From NCBI RefSeq assembly GCF_900239185.1, contig NZ_OENA01000060.1:1-64000 (forward strand): DNA of 64,000 nt, written 5' to 3'. Below the pieces are notes generated by a model, which saw only the letters and a list, made by a program, of their open reading frames with translations, was not told the origin of the DNA and did no database searches. The position numbers and the translations under genes were made by a program. The stretch is from Tenacibaculum finnmarkense. Lineage in GTDB: Bacteria; Bacteroidota; Bacteroidia; Flavobacteriales; Flavobacteriaceae. Positions 43,090-52,787 of this stretch are shown here, piece after piece. Within the stretch, counting starts at the first letter, position 1. Every line of letters starts with the position of its first letter.

Positions 43090-44379
43090 ATGAAAATTAT
43101 AAAATATCCAGCAAAAAAAGATTGGGCATCGTTGTGTAAAAGAGCCATTTTAAATCAAAATAATTTACAAGAAACGGTTCAAACTGTTTTAAATGATGTC
43201 AAAATCAATCAAAATAAAGCCTTAACAAAATATGCAAAATTATTTGATAACGTTTCTTTGACATCTTTTGAAATAAATCAACAAGAAATTGAAGAAGCTG
43301 ATAAATTAGTTAGCACAGCGTTAAAAGAAGCAATTCAATTAGCAAAAAGTAACATTGAAATTTTTCATAATTCTCAAAAAGAAACAGCCAAAAAAGTAGT
43401 TACTACTGCAGGTGTTACTTGTTGGCGTAAAAGTGTTGCTATCGAAAAAGTTGGTTTGTATATTCCTGGAGGATCTGCACCTTTATTTTCAACAATTTTA
43501 ATGCTAGCAACTCCTGCAAAAATAGCAGGTTGTAAAGAAATCGTATTGTGTACGCCTCCAAATAAAGAAGGAAAAGTTCACCCTGCAATTTTATATACGG
43601 CGGCATTAGTTGGTGTTACCAAAATTTTTAAAGTTGGCGGATCTCAAGCAATCGCAGCAATGGCTTATGGTACAGAAACAATTCCTAGTGTGTATAAAAT
43701 TTTAGGGCCGGGAAATCAGTATGTAACCAAGGCGAAAGAATTAGTTCAGCAAGAAGGAATTGCCATTGATATGCCCGCAGGACCAAGCGAAGTTTTGGTT
43801 ATTGCTGATGAAACATCAAATTCGGCATTTGTAGCTGCTGATTTACTATCGCAAGCAGAACACGGAGCCGATAGTCAAGCGGTTTTAGTAACAACTTCAT
43901 CAGAAATTGCTCAAAATATACTAGCGGAAGTAAACAAGCAAGTAAAAGAATTACCTAGAAGAGAAACTGCCGAAAAAGCATTAGAAAACAGTTTTGTAGT
44001 TGTTTTAAATTCTTCGGATGAAATGATTGATTTTAGCAACGAATATGCACCAGAACATTTAATTATTGCTTCTGAAAATGCATCAATATATATTGATAAA
44101 ATTAGCAATGCAGGTTCGGTTTTTTTAGGAAATTATAGCTGTGAAAGTGCAGGTGATTACGCAAGTGGTACAAATCATACGTTGCCAACAAACGGGTATG
44201 CAAAAAATTATAGTGGTGTTTCTTTAGATAGTTTTATCAAAAAAATTACTTTTCAACAAGTAACAAAACAAGGAATAGCAACTATTGGAAAAGCAATAGA
44301 ATTAATGGCAGCAGCCGAAGGTTTACAAGCACACAAAAATGCTGTTACTTTACGATTAAAAGATATTGAGAGAAATTAA
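43090..44379 (+). CDS. hisD: histidinol dehydrogenase
   Basis: 429 residues. GLYIPGGSAPLFSTILMLA, GPGNQYVTKAKELVQ, DMPAGPSEVLVIADE, and the zinc-site segment QAEHGADSQAV are present. It carries out the last two oxidations to histidine. 36 bp after hisG. Confidence 0.97.
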   Translation: MKIIKYPAKKDWASLCKRAILNQNNLQETVQTVLNDVKINQNKALTKYAKLFDNVSLTSFEINQQEIEEADKLVSTALKEAIQLAKSNIEIFHNSQKETAKKVVTTAGVTCWRKSVAIEKVGLYIPGGSAPLFSTILMLATPAKIAGCKEIVLCTPPNKEGKVHPAILYTAALVGVTKIFKVGGSQAIAAMAYGTETIPSVYKILGPGNQYVTKAKELVQQEGIAIDMPAGPSEVLVIADETSNSAFVAADLLSQAEHGADSQAVLVTTSSEIAQNILAEVNKQVKELPRRETAEKALENSFVVVLNSSDEMIDFSNEYAPEHLIIASENASIYIDKISNAGSVFLGNYSCESAGDYASGTNHTLPTNGYAKNYSGVSLDSFIKKITFQQVTKQGIATIGKAIELMAAAEGLQAHKNAVTLRLKDIERN

Positions 44380-44393
44380 AATAAGAAAATAAG

Positions 44394-45425
44394 ATGTTTA
44401 ATTTAGATAAAATAGTTCGCCCAAATATTCAAAAATTAAAAGCATACTGTTCAGCAAGAGATGAATTTAAAGGAACTGCTGAGGTATATTTAGATGCAAA
44501 TGAAAATCCTTTTGGAATTTTAAACAGATATCCTGATCCTAGGCAAATAAAAATTAAAGAGCGATTATCAGTACTTAAAAAAGTTACTGAAAATCAAATT
44601 TTTATAGGAAACGGAAGTGATGAAGTAATTGATTTAGCATTCAGAATTTTCTGTGAACCATCAAAAGATAAAGCCTTAACTTTTTCGCCTACGTATGGAA
44701 TGTACGATGTTTCGGCAAATATTAATGATGTTGAGTTAATTAAACAACCATTATTACATGATTTTAAAATAAATTTAAATCAGTTACAACCATATTTAGA
44801 TATGGAGGATGTGAAAATTATATTTATTTGTTCGCCAAATAATCCTACGGGAAATTGTTTTGATGATGAAACGATTGAATATATATTAGAAAATTTTAAT
44901 GGAATTGTACTAATTGATGAAGCTTATATTGATTTTAGTTCAAGAGCTTCTTATAGTACTAAATTAGAGAAATATCCAAATTTAATTGTCAGCCAAACTT
45001 TCAGTAAAGCTTGGGGATTGGCAGGAGTAAGAGTAGGAGTGGCTTATGCAAATTCGGAGGTTATCGATTTGTATAATAAAGTAAAACCACCGTATAATGT
45101 TAGTACTTTAAATCAAGAAGCTGTAATAGCATCTTTATATAATTTAGCTCAATTTGAAATCAATAAAAATATCATTATCAATGAAAAAGAAACGCTGATA
45201 AATGAATTGAAAAAGATTGATTTTGTAAAAAATATATATCCTACTGAAGCTAATTTTATTTTAATAGAAGTGAAAAATGCAAATTTAATTTATAATAAAT
45301 TAGTTTCTGAAAAAATAATTATCAGAAATAGAACAACTTTAATTGATAATTGTTTGCGAATTACGGTAGGAAAATCCGAAGAAAATAAACGATTAATCAC
45401 TGTATTAGCGTCATTAAAATTATAA
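44394..45425 (+). CDS. hisC: histidinol-phosphate aminotransferase
   Basis: 343 residues, fold-type I PLP enzyme. The PLP lysine is in SQTFSKAWGLAG. LDANENPFG, FICSPNNPTGN and LIDEAYIDF are conserved elements. 14 bp after hisD. Confidence 0.97.
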   Translation: MFNLDKIVRPNIQKLKAYCSARDEFKGTAEVYLDANENPFGILNRYPDPRQIKIKERLSVLKKVTENQIFIGNGSDEVIDLAFRIFCEPSKDKALTFSPTYGMYDVSANINDVELIKQPLLHDFKINLNQLQPYLDMEDVKIIFICSPNNPTGNCFDDETIEYILENFNGIVLIDEAYIDFSSRASYSTKLEKYPNLIVSQTFSKAWGLAGVRVGVAYANSEVIDLYNKVKPPYNVSTLNQEAVIASLYNLAQFEINKNIIINEKETLINELKKIDFVKNIYPTEANFILIEVKNANLIYNKLVSEKIIIRNRTTLIDNCLRITVGKSEENKRLITVLASLKL

Positions 45426-45433
45426 AAACAGTA

Positions 45434-45474
45434 AACTTCATAGATTTTTAAAATCAGTGAGGTTTCTTATCAGA
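45434..45474. repeat. degenerate copy of the GACCTCACAGG palindrome
   Basis: AACTTCATAGATTTTTAAAATCAGTGAGGTTTCTT resembles the palindrome at 22109-22141 with several mismatches. It lies inside the his operon between hisC and hisB, where it could form a weak hairpin and affect downstream expression. Confidence 0.4.
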
Positions 45475-45489
45475 AGATAAAAAAATAAG

Positions 45490-46623
45490 ATGAAAAAAGT
45501 ATTATTTATAGATAGAGATGGAACTTTAATTAAAGAACCAGCAGACCAGCAAACAGATTCTTTTGAGAAATTAGCCTTTTATCCGAAGGTATTTCAAGGA
45601 TTAAGTAAAATAGCTAAAGAATTAGATTTCGAATTGGTTTTAGTTACAAATCAAGACGGATTAGGAACGGAAGTGTATCCAGAAGATACTTTCTGGCCTG
45701 TACATAATTTTGTAATGAAAACTTTGAAAGAGGAAGGAATTATTTTTTCACAAGAAATTATTGACAGAACTTTTGCTAAAGATAATCAGCCTACAAGAAA
45801 ACCAAATACAGGTTTGTTAACAAAGTTTTTTTCGGAAGAATATGATTTAGCAAACTCATTTGTTATTGGAGATCGTTTAACAGATGTTGAATTAGCAAAA
45901 AACTTAGGAGCAAAAGGGATTTATATAAATGATGAAACTTTTTTAGGTACTGATGAAATTACCGTTAAAAGAAGTGCATTAGATGATTTTATCGCCTTAG
46001 AAAGTAGCGATTGGAATGCTATTTATGAGTTTTTAAAGTTAGAAGAAAGAACATCTGAAATTGTTAGAAATACCAATGAAACTAAGATTGATATTAAATT
46101 AAATCTTGATGGAACTGGTAAAAGTAACATTAGTACAGGAATTTCTTTTTTCGATCATATGTTAGATCAAATTGCACGTCATGGGCAAATGGATTTAGAT
46201 ATTCAAGTTAAAGGAGATTTAGAAGTTGATGAACATCACACAATTGAAGACACCGCTATTGCTTTAGGTGAAGTTTTTAATAAAGCTTTAGGTAATAAAT
46301 TAGGAATAGAACGTTACGGATTTTGTTTGCCAATGGATGATTGTTTAGCGCAAGTAGCTATCGATTTTGGAGGTAGAAATTGGTTAGTTTGGGAAGCAGA
46401 TTTTAAAAGAGAAATGGTAGGTAAAATGCCAACAGAAATGTTTTTTCACTTTTTTAAATCGTTTACCGATGGAGCTAGATGTAATTTAAATATTAAAGCA
46501 GAAGGCAAAAATGAACATCATAAAATTGAAGCTATCTTTAAAGCATTTGCAAAAGCAATAAAAGTTTCTGTAAAAAGAGATCGTAGTAAAATGATTTTAC
46601 CATCAACCAAAGGAACGCTATAA
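45490..46623 (+). CDS. hisB: bifunctional histidinol-phosphatase/imidazoleglycerol-phosphate dehydratase
   Basis: 377 residues. The N-terminal HAD phosphatase (about 1-165) has Asp8 and Asp10 in [12 protein letters not shown] and [14 protein letters not shown]. The C-terminal dehydratase (about 180-377) has [31 protein letters not shown] and [15 protein letters not shown]. The fused arrangement is the same as in enterobacteria. Confidence 0.97.
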   Translation: MKKVLFIDRDGTLIKEPADQQTDSFEKLAFYPKVFQGLSKIAKELDFELVLVTNQDGLGTEVYPEDTFWPVHNFVMKTLKEEGIIFSQEIIDRTFAKDNQPTRKPNTGLLTKFFSEEYDLANSFVIGDRLTDVELAKNLGAKGIYINDETFLGTDEITVKRSALDDFIALESSDWNAIYEFLKLEERTSEIVRNTNETKIDIKLNLDGTGKSNISTGISFFDHMLDQIARHGQMDLDIQVKGDLEVDEHHTIEDTAIALGEVFNKALGNKLGIERYGFCLPMDDCLAQVAIDFGGRNWLVWEADFKREMVGKMPTEMFFHFFKSFTDGARCNLNIKAEGKNEHHKIEAIFKAFAKAIKVSVKRDRSKMILPSTKGTL

Positions 46624-46628
46624 TTAAT

Positions 46629-47240
46629 ATGATTGCAATTATAAAATACAATGCAGGTAATATACGCTCTGTTCAAAATGCTATTACTCGTTTAGGGTAC
46701 GATAGTATTATAACAGATAATCCTGCTGAAATACAACAAGCAGATAAAGTAATTTTTCCTGGTGTTGGCGAAGCTAGTTCGGCAATGGCATATTTAAGAG
46801 AACGTAAATTAGATGAACTTTTAGTATCGCTAACCCAACCCGTATTAGGTATCTGTTTAGGATTACAACTTATGGGAATGTCTTCAGAAGAAGGAAATAC
46901 AAAATGTTTAGGGATTTTTAATACGGTTACAAAAAAGTTTCCGCCTTTAGAAAAAGTTCCGCACATAGGGTGGAATAATTTTGATAAAATAAAAGGTTCA
47001 GAAATTAAAGATTCTGATATAAATTCAGCAAAAATACTCGCAAATTTAAAACTAAATGATGATGTGTATTATGTGCACGGTTTTTATGCTGAGGTTTGTG
47101 AAAACACCATTGCAACCTGTAATTATATACAACCATTTAGTTCAATTATGCAAAAGGATAATTTTTATGCAATGCAATTTCACCCTGAAAAATCAGCAAG
47201 TATTGGTGAAAATTTATTGAAAAACTTTTTAGAATTATAA
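46629..47240 (+). CDS. hisH: imidazole glycerol phosphate synthase, glutaminase subunit
   Basis: 203 residues, class I glutamine amidotransferase. The nucleophile cysteine is in [12 protein letters not shown], and the His-Glu pair is in [10 protein letters not shown]. It provides ammonia to HisF. 5 bp after hisB. Confidence 0.96.
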   Translation: MIAIIKYNAGNIRSVQNAITRLGYDSIITDNPAEIQQADKVIFPGVGEASSAMAYLRERKLDELLVSLTQPVLGICLGLQLMGMSSEEGNTKCLGIFNTVTKKFPPLEKVPHIGWNNFDKIKGSEIKDSDINSAKILANLKLNDDVYYVHGFYAEVCENTIATCNYIQPFSSIMQKDNFYAMQFHPEKSASIGENLLKNFLEL

Positions 47241-47265
47241 GGCTTCAAAAATAAAAACAAGAAAA

Positions 47266-47979
47266 ATGAGAATTATACCCGCCATAGATATTATTGAAGG
47301 AAAATGTGTACGCTTAACAAAAGGTGATTACGCAACCAAAAAAATATATAACGAAAATCCGCTTGAAGTAGCTAAAGAATTTGAAGACAACGGCATCGAA
47401 TATTTACATTTAGTAGATTTAGATGGTGCTAAATCGCAGCATATTGTAAATTATAAAATACTAGAACAAATTGCAGCTAAAACTAATTTAAAAATTGATT
47501 TTGGTGGTGGATTAAAATCAAATGAAGATTTACGAATTGCTTTTGAAAACGGAGCTAGTCAAATTACAGGCGGTAGTATTGCGGTTAAAAATCCAGAAAT
47601 ATTTACAGGATGGTTAGCCAAATATGGGGCTGATAAAATTATTTTAGGTGCCGATTGCATCCAAAGAAAAATTGCAACCCACGGATGGTTAGAAATATCA
47701 GAAGTTGATGTTATTGATTTTATCAATCAATATGAAAAAATAGGTGTAAAAAATACTATTTGTACTGATGTCGCAAAAGATGGAATGTTACAAGGAGCAT
47801 CCGTAGATTTATATAAAGAAATTTTAAGTAAAAGCGGTATAAATTTAATTGCTAGTGGAGGCGTTGCTAGTATTGACGATTTAATAGAATTGAAAGAAAT
47901 CGGCTGTGAATCGGCTATTTTAGGAAAAGCTATTTACGAAGGATATATCAGCTTAAAAGAATTACAAAAGCTATGTTAA
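47266..47979 (+). CDS. hisA: ProFAR isomerase
   Basis: 237 residues, TIM barrel. [31 protein letters not shown] and the second-half [11 protein letters not shown] phosphate-binding site are conserved. It overlaps the hisF start by 7 bp. Confidence 0.96.
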   Translation: MRIIPAIDIIEGKCVRLTKGDYATKKIYNENPLEVAKEFEDNGIEYLHLVDLDGAKSQHIVNYKILEQIAAKTNLKIDFGGGLKSNEDLRIAFENGASQITGGSIAVKNPEIFTGWLAKYGADKIILGADCIQRKIATHGWLEISEVDVIDFINQYEKIGVKNTICTDVAKDGMLQGASVDLYKEILSKSGINLIASGGVASIDDLIELKEIGCESAILGKAIYEGYISLKELQKLC

Positions 47980-48725
47980 AAAAAAGAATAATACCTTGTT
48001 TAGATATCAAAAATGGAAGAACTGTAAAAGGAATTAATTTTGTTGATATTAAAGACGCTGGTGATCCGATAGAATTAGCAAAACAATATGTAAAAGATGG
48101 CGCTGATGAATTGGTTTTTTTAGATATTACAGCTACTCTAGAAAATAGAAAAACATTAGTAGATTTAGTTGAAAAAATAGCACAAGAAATAAACATTCCT
48201 TTTACTGTTGGTGGTGGAATTAGTTCTGTTGATGATGCGTTGGCATTGATAAAAGCTGGTGCTGATAAAGTGAGCATCAATTCATCGGCAGTTAAAAATC
48301 CGCAGTTAATTACCGATTTAAAAAACAGATTTGGAAGTCAGTTTGTGGTGGTTGCTATTGATACAAAACATGTAAATGATACATGGAAAGTATTTACAAA
48401 AGGTGGAACTCACCAAACTGAATTAGAAACAGTTGCTTGGGCTAAAGAAGCAGAAAAATTAGGCGCAGGTGAAATTTTATTAACCTCAATGAATAATGAC
48501 GGAACAAAAGCAGGTTTTGCTTTAGATATCACAAATTCGGTTAGTAAAGCCGTAAATATTCCTGTAATTGCCTCAGGAGGCGCGGGGAAAGAAGTGCATT
48601 TTAAAGATGTTTTCACCAAAACAGAAGCGAGTGCAGGCTTGGCAGCAAGTATTTTTCACTTCGCAGAAATACCGATTCCAAAATTAAAAAAATATTTAAA
48701 AGAACAAAATATAGCAGTAAGATGA
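47973..48725 (+). CDS. hisF: imidazole glycerol phosphate synthase, cyclase subunit
   Basis: 250 residues. [41 protein letters not shown] and [14 protein letters not shown] are typical. It is the partner of HisH and yields imidazole glycerol phosphate and AICAR. Overlaps hisA (7 bp) and hisIE (4 bp), indicating translational coupling. Confidence 0.97.
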   Translation: MLKKRIIPCLDIKNGRTVKGINFVDIKDAGDPIELAKQYVKDGADELVFLDITATLENRKTLVDLVEKIAQEINIPFTVGGGISSVDDALALIKAGADKVSINSSAVKNPQLITDLKNRFGSQFVVVAIDTKHVNDTWKVFTKGGTHQTELETVAWAKEAEKLGAGEILLTSMNNDGTKAGFALDITNSVSKAVNIPVIASGGAGKEVHFKDVFTKTEASAGLAASIFHFAEIPIPKLKKYLKEQNIAVR

Positions 48726-49330
48726 ATATAGCATCAAACATAAAATTGAATATAGATTTTACAAAATCAGACGGATTAGTGCCTGTAATAATTCAAAATG
48801 ATACCACATTACAAGTTTTAATGTTAGGGTATATGAATGAGGAAGCCTTCTTGAAAACAAAAGACACAAATAAAGTTACTTTTTTTAGCAGAAGTAAAAA
48901 CAGGTTGTGGACAAAAGGCGAGGAGTCTGGTAATTTTTTAGTTGTAAAAGATATTCAAATCGATTGCGATAATGATACTATTTTAATAAAAGCAATACCA
49001 GCAGGAGCAACTTGCCATAAAGGAACTACATCATGTTTTGCTGATGAAACTCCAAAAGGTTTTTTATATGAATTAGAGCGTATTGTTTCTGATAGAATTG
49101 ATACTGATCATCCAACTTCATATACAAATAAATTGTATAAAAGAGGAATTAATAAAGTTGCTCAAAAAGTTGGTGAAGAGGCTGTTGAATTGGTTATTGA
49201 AGCAAAAGATAATGATGCCGATTTATTTAAAAATGAAGCTGCCGATTTATTTTATCATATTGTAATTCTTTTAAAAGCAAAAGGTTTTACGTTAAGTGAA
49301 ATTGAAGCAGTTTTAAGAGAAAGGAATTAA
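48722..49330 (+). CDS. hisIE: phosphoribosyl-AMP cyclohydrolase/phosphoribosyl-ATP pyrophosphatase
   Basis: 202 residues. The HisI part (about 1-115) has [18 protein letters not shown] and the zinc cysteines in [11 protein letters not shown] and [11 protein letters not shown]. The HisE part (about 120-202) has [17 protein letters not shown]. Last gene of the complete operon, followed by a terminator. Confidence 0.97.
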   Translation: MNIASNIKLNIDFTKSDGLVPVIIQNDTTLQVLMLGYMNEEAFLKTKDTNKVTFFSRSKNRLWTKGEESGNFLVVKDIQIDCDNDTILIKAIPAGATCHKGTTSCFADETPKGFLYELERIVSDRIDTDHPTSYTNKLYKRGINKVAQKVGEEAVELVIEAKDNDADLFKNEAADLFYHIVILLKAKGFTLSEIEAVLRERN

Positions 49331-49357
49331 ATGATTTATAAATTATTTAAATAAATT

Positions 49358-49397
49358 AAAAAAGATAGCAAGTTTGATAACTTACTATCTTTTTTTG
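49358..49397 (+). terminator. terminator after hisIE
   Basis: AAAAAGATAGCAAGTT / AACTTACTATCTTTTT with one mismatch and loop TGAT, between convergent genes. Confidence 0.8.
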
Positions 49398-49411
49398 GTT
49401 TCGCCGTTCAT

Positions 49412-50254
49412 TTAAAGACACAACTTTATCAATTTGCAATCTATTAATTTGGCAGGATTGTTAGGGTCTTTTATCTGAGTATTTTCAATGCTAAAGCCAT
49501 TTTCATTAATTCCTTTAAGTTTAGTTTTACTTTCTTTAGGGAAGTTATTATATTTATCCGTAGGAATTATAGCAACTAATTCAAAATTTTTGCCAGTAGG
49601 TTTATGTAAATAACTGAAAACTTTTCTTGGGTTTTCAATTTGCCACATTCCTCTAATTCTCAAGTTTGTTATGCCTAATGGGTCAACTTGATTAACTCTT
49701 CCTAATTCTTTTGTTTCAGAAAAAATAACATCTGAAATAGTTTTTATCCCATCAGAAATTGTTGTTTTTATTCTTTGATAAGTTTCATGTTTTGCTGCAT
49801 AAGAATTACCATAAACCATCCATAATGATTTCAGATTAGTATCATTTGTATGTCCAACACAGTAAATTAAATCTTTTACTGTCCAATTTTCACATTCCTT
49901 ACATTCTTTTGTAATCATAGGACTTGTGTGTTTTAAATTAGTTTTTGGATAACTGCTATTTAAAGCTAAACTTGAATTTGCACTCTGCGTTTTTTTAACT
50001 TCTATTGCGTCTCCGCCCTTTATCATAATATCAGGAGGATTATTTTGTGAACCTAGCCATGAAAATTTTTGATTATAAATTTTCATTTTTTGAAATTCAT
50101 CTGTAATTCCTAATGTTCCAGCGAAGGCATCTTTGATGTAATTTTCAAGAGCATCTCCCATTCCATTTGCTCGATTTCTCCCTGAATATAAATCACGTAT
50201 TTCAAAGTTTTTTTGATTTACAATATTATAAATTGCTTCTAAAATATTTGTCAT
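49412..50254 (-). CDS. type II restriction endonuclease, NgoPII-like
   Basis: 280 residues. GRNRANGMGDALENYIKDAF, then Pro74-Asp75 (NNPPDIMIKGG) and Glu85-x-Lys87 (AIEVKK) form a PD-ExK site. The sequence resembles the NgoPII family, which cuts GGCC. Four cysteine/histidine positions around ITKECKECENW may bind zinc. It starts 16 bp after the methyltransferase gene. Confidence 0.82.
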   Translation of the reverse strand: MTNILEAIYNIVNQKNFEIRDLYSGRNRANGMGDALENYIKDAFAGTLGITDEFQKMKIYNQKFSWLGSQNNPPDIMIKGGDAIEVKKTQSANSSLALNSSYPKTNLKHTSPMITKECKECENWTVKDLIYCVGHTNDTNLKSLWMVYGNSYAAKHETYQRIKTTISDGIKTISDVIFSETKELGRVNQVDPLGITNLRIRGMWQIENPRKVFSYLHKPTGKNFELVAIIPTDKYNNFPKESKTKLKGINENGFSIENTQIKDPNNPAKLIDCKLIKLCL

Positions 50255-50270
50255 TTTGTAACTGATTTTT

Positions 50271-51269
50271 TTATTTGTTTAGCATTTTTATTTGTTGCAT
50301 AATACTACTAGCTAAAAATTTCGCTAAATTAACAGGAACAGCATTTCCAATCATTTTATAACCTGCCGCAATTTTTTTATAATGAAAAATAAAATCATTT
50401 GGAAATGTTTGGATTCTAGCACATTCTCGAACACTTAAGCGTCTATATAAATGCTCTTTTCCAGGGGCAAAAACACGAATATTTTGCTCGATAAATTTCA
50501 TTTTAGGAGCTTGTGGATGAATAGGAGCATGCCTTCCACCCGCTTGTATTGTATAAGATTGTTCGTCCCAACTTCTGACTCTATTTCTTGACATAAACAT
50601 TGATGAAAAACCTCCAGTCATATATTCATGATTTGGAATCACACAATTTTCGCCATTTGTATTATTAAATTCTAAAGCTGGTAAAACACCTTCTTTTAAA
50701 TCTGAAATTGCAGTTTCAAGAGTAATTTTTGGAAACGTTTCCGTTGGGAATTGATATTTAAAATTCAAATCTTTTCTAATTCCGATAAAAAACACTCTTT
50801 TTCTATCTTGCGGAACATTATAATCGGATGCGTTAAGCATTTGAAAAGAAAGTTCATATCCAATTCCTGCATTTTTGAACAGTTCTTTTATTCCATCTAA
50901 AGCTTCTGTATGTTTTGAAATTAGCATTCCACTAACATTTTCAGCTAAAAAGAATTTGGGTTGTTTTGCTTCTAGTATTCTGATGAAATCGTAAAATAAT
51001 TGACCTCTTTTATCTTTAATTCCTCTAGCCGAACCTGCTTCACTCCAGCTCTGACAAGGTGGACCACCAATTATTCCATCGCACTCAGGAACTTCTTCGG
51101 CAGGAATATTTACAAGACTTCTTTTGTCAAGAATTGTATTTGGATGATTTTTTTCATAAGTTTCCCAAATTTCTTTATCATATTCATTTGCCCAAATGAC
51201 ATCAAAACCTGCTTTTTGAAATCCTAAATCAAGTCCACCTGCACCTGCAAAAAAAGATACTATTTTCAT
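50271..51269 (-). CDS. DNA (cytosine-5) methyltransferase, M.HaeIII-like
   Basis: About 332 residues from the ATG at 51269 (MKIVSFFAGAGGLDLGF); the longer open frame adds 15 unlikely residues. Catalytic Cys72 is in GGPPCQSWSEAGS. FFLAENVSGM, PQDRKRVFFIG, the recognition region SSMFMSRNRVRSW and GYKMIGNAVPVNLA closely resemble M.HaeIII as I remember it. It should methylate GGCC and protect against the downstream nuclease. Confidence 0.9.
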   Translation of the reverse strand: MKIVSFFAGAGGLDLGFQKAGFDVIWANEYDKEIWETYEKNHPNTILDKRSLVNIPAEEVPECDGIIGGPPCQSWSEAGSARGIKDKRGQLFYDFIRILEAKQPKFFLAENVSGMLISKHTEALDGIKELFKNAGIGYELSFQMLNASDYNVPQDRKRVFFIGIRKDLNFKYQFPTETFPKITLETAISDLKEGVLPALEFNNTNGENCVIPNHEYMTGGFSSMFMSRNRVRSWDEQSYTIQAGGRHAPIHPQAPKMKFIEQNIRVFAPGKEHLYRRLSVRECARIQTFPNDFIFHYKKIAAGYKMIGNAVPVNLAKFLASSIMQQIKMLNK

Positions 51270-51384
51270 ATATTTATTGGGTTTAAATTTTTTAAAAACG
51301 CTATAAAAAAACAAAGATACTTAAAAGCGATATGTTGCTAAATTAAATTCATCATTTATTACTAGCAAACCAAAGCATATTAAG

Positions 51385-51392
51385 TATTTTTG
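51385..51392 (+). promoter_or_regulatory. -7 box TATTTTTG, predicted leaderless start
   Basis: TATTTTTG-CAAA-ATG: the box ends 4 nt before the ATG at 51397, the same geometry as prfB. Confidence 0.6.
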
Positions 51393-51396
51393 CAAA

Positions 51397-52548
51397 ATGA
51401 ATGAATTTCAACAATTAAAAGATACCTTAAACGAAAGTGTTTTAGAAGCTACTTTTGTAAAACTAACGTTAAGTAAACCTATCAAAAAAAGTGATGGATT
51501 GCCAAATGTATATGTCCGTTTAGTAAAGATAAAAGGCGCAGAAATGTTCCAATTTACCTATCATTATAATACCAATGATAAGGTTCAAAATTATACAATT
51601 ACTGAAGCTATTACCGAAATAGAAATTCTATTGATGGATAACTTTAGAGCGGCAACTTTGTTTACCTTAACCAAAGATTTATTGATATTTATCTCTAAAA
51701 GAAAATTAGTTTCTTACCGAGAAAATATGGCGAGTTTCAAAAATAAATTACCAGAAACTCACGACAAACCAAAAGAGCGCTTAGCCGAGGCAGGGAGTTA
51801 TTTGCATCATTTAGGAATTACCGACAAAGACGGAAAGGTTATTCATAAAATGGCTGATAAATACCGTCAAATCAATAAATATTTAGAAATTATTGAAGGC
51901 TTATTAAAATCTACACGATTACCAAAACACATTAATATTGTTGATATGGGATCGGGTAAAGGCTATTTAACCTTTGCTTTGTACGATTATTTGGTAAATC
52001 AAAAAAAGTACAGCGCAACCGTTACAGGTATTGAATTGCGTAAAGAATTAGTCGATTATTGTAATGATGTTGCCGAAAAATCAGCCTTTACAAAATTGTC
52101 GTTTGTAGCGCAGCCAATTCAAGAATACGACAACAATAAAATTGATATTTTAATCGCTTTACACGCCTGCGATACCGCTACTGACGATGCTATTTATAAA
52201 GGATTATCGGCAAAAGCAGAACTGATTATTTGTGCGCCTTGTTGTCATAAACAAATCCGTCAGCAAGTAAAAGGAAAAGAGCAAGAAAGCCCGTTATTAA
52301 AATACGGAATTTTTAAAGAACGTCAGTTTGAAATGGTTACAGATACCATTCGTGCGTTAATTTTAGAAAAAAGTAATTATAACACCAAAGTTTTTGAATT
52401 TATAAGCAACGAACATACCCGTAAAAATGTAATGTTAGTGGCTAGTAAATCAATCAAAAAGAACGATATTTCTAAAATTGATGCTAAAATAGCAGGTTTA
52501 AAAGATGCCTATGCTATTGAAAGTCATTATTTAGAAACACTTGTTTAA
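51397..52548 (+). CDS. class I SAM-dependent methyltransferase (PF13679-like)
   Basis: 383 residues. The N-terminal domain (about 1-160) is of unknown role. The methyltransferase domain has motif I INIVDMGSGKGYLTFALYDY, then VTGIELRKELVDYCND and LIALHACDTATDDAIYKGL, with ICAPCCHKQIRQQ. This arrangement fits the Methyltransf_32 family, in which an RNA substrate has been suspected. Single gene. Confidence 0.8.
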   Translation: MNEFQQLKDTLNESVLEATFVKLTLSKPIKKSDGLPNVYVRLVKIKGAEMFQFTYHYNTNDKVQNYTITEAITEIEILLMDNFRAATLFTLTKDLLIFISKRKLVSYRENMASFKNKLPETHDKPKERLAEAGSYLHHLGITDKDGKVIHKMADKYRQINKYLEIIEGLLKSTRLPKHINIVDMGSGKGYLTFALYDYLVNQKKYSATVTGIELRKELVDYCNDVAEKSAFTKLSFVAQPIQEYDNNKIDILIALHACDTATDDAIYKGLSAKAELIICAPCCHKQIRQQVKGKEQESPLLKYGIFKERQFEMVTDTIRALILEKSNYNTKVFEFISNEHTRKNVMLVASKSIKKNDISKIDAKIAGLKDAYAIESHYLETLV

Positions 52549-52576
52549 AAATAGTTATTTTGATCATTTTATAGAT

Positions 52577-52607
52577 AAAAAAATCACCATTATTGGTGGT
52601 TTTTTTG
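52577..52607 (+). terminator. terminator after methyltransferase gene
   Basis: AAAAAAATCACCA / TGGTGGTTTTTTT with loop TTAT. Confidence 0.8.
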
Positions 52608-52645
52608 TTTTAAAGCTTTTTGTATTTTTAAAATTAGCACAAATT

Positions 52646-52737
52646 CCTAGCCCCGATTGAAGCAATTGTTTGAGCTCCTTTTTGTTTTTTTCTTTTAAAA
52701 AAATAAAAAGAGCGAGTGCGCAAAGCGGGAAATAGCT
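52646..52737 (+). repeat. structured dispersed repeat, copy 3
   Basis: CCTAGCCCCGATTGAAGCAA to GCGGGAAATAGCT. The stem here is CTTTTTGTTTTTTT with AAAAAAATAAAAAG, keeping pairing through a G-T pair where copy 1 has a different base pair. The flank GCACAAATT is shared with copy 5. Confidence 0.7.
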
Positions 52738-52787
52738 CCTAAAAAATCAAAAAATATTGTAGTACATTTACGTTTTAAAACCCCAGC

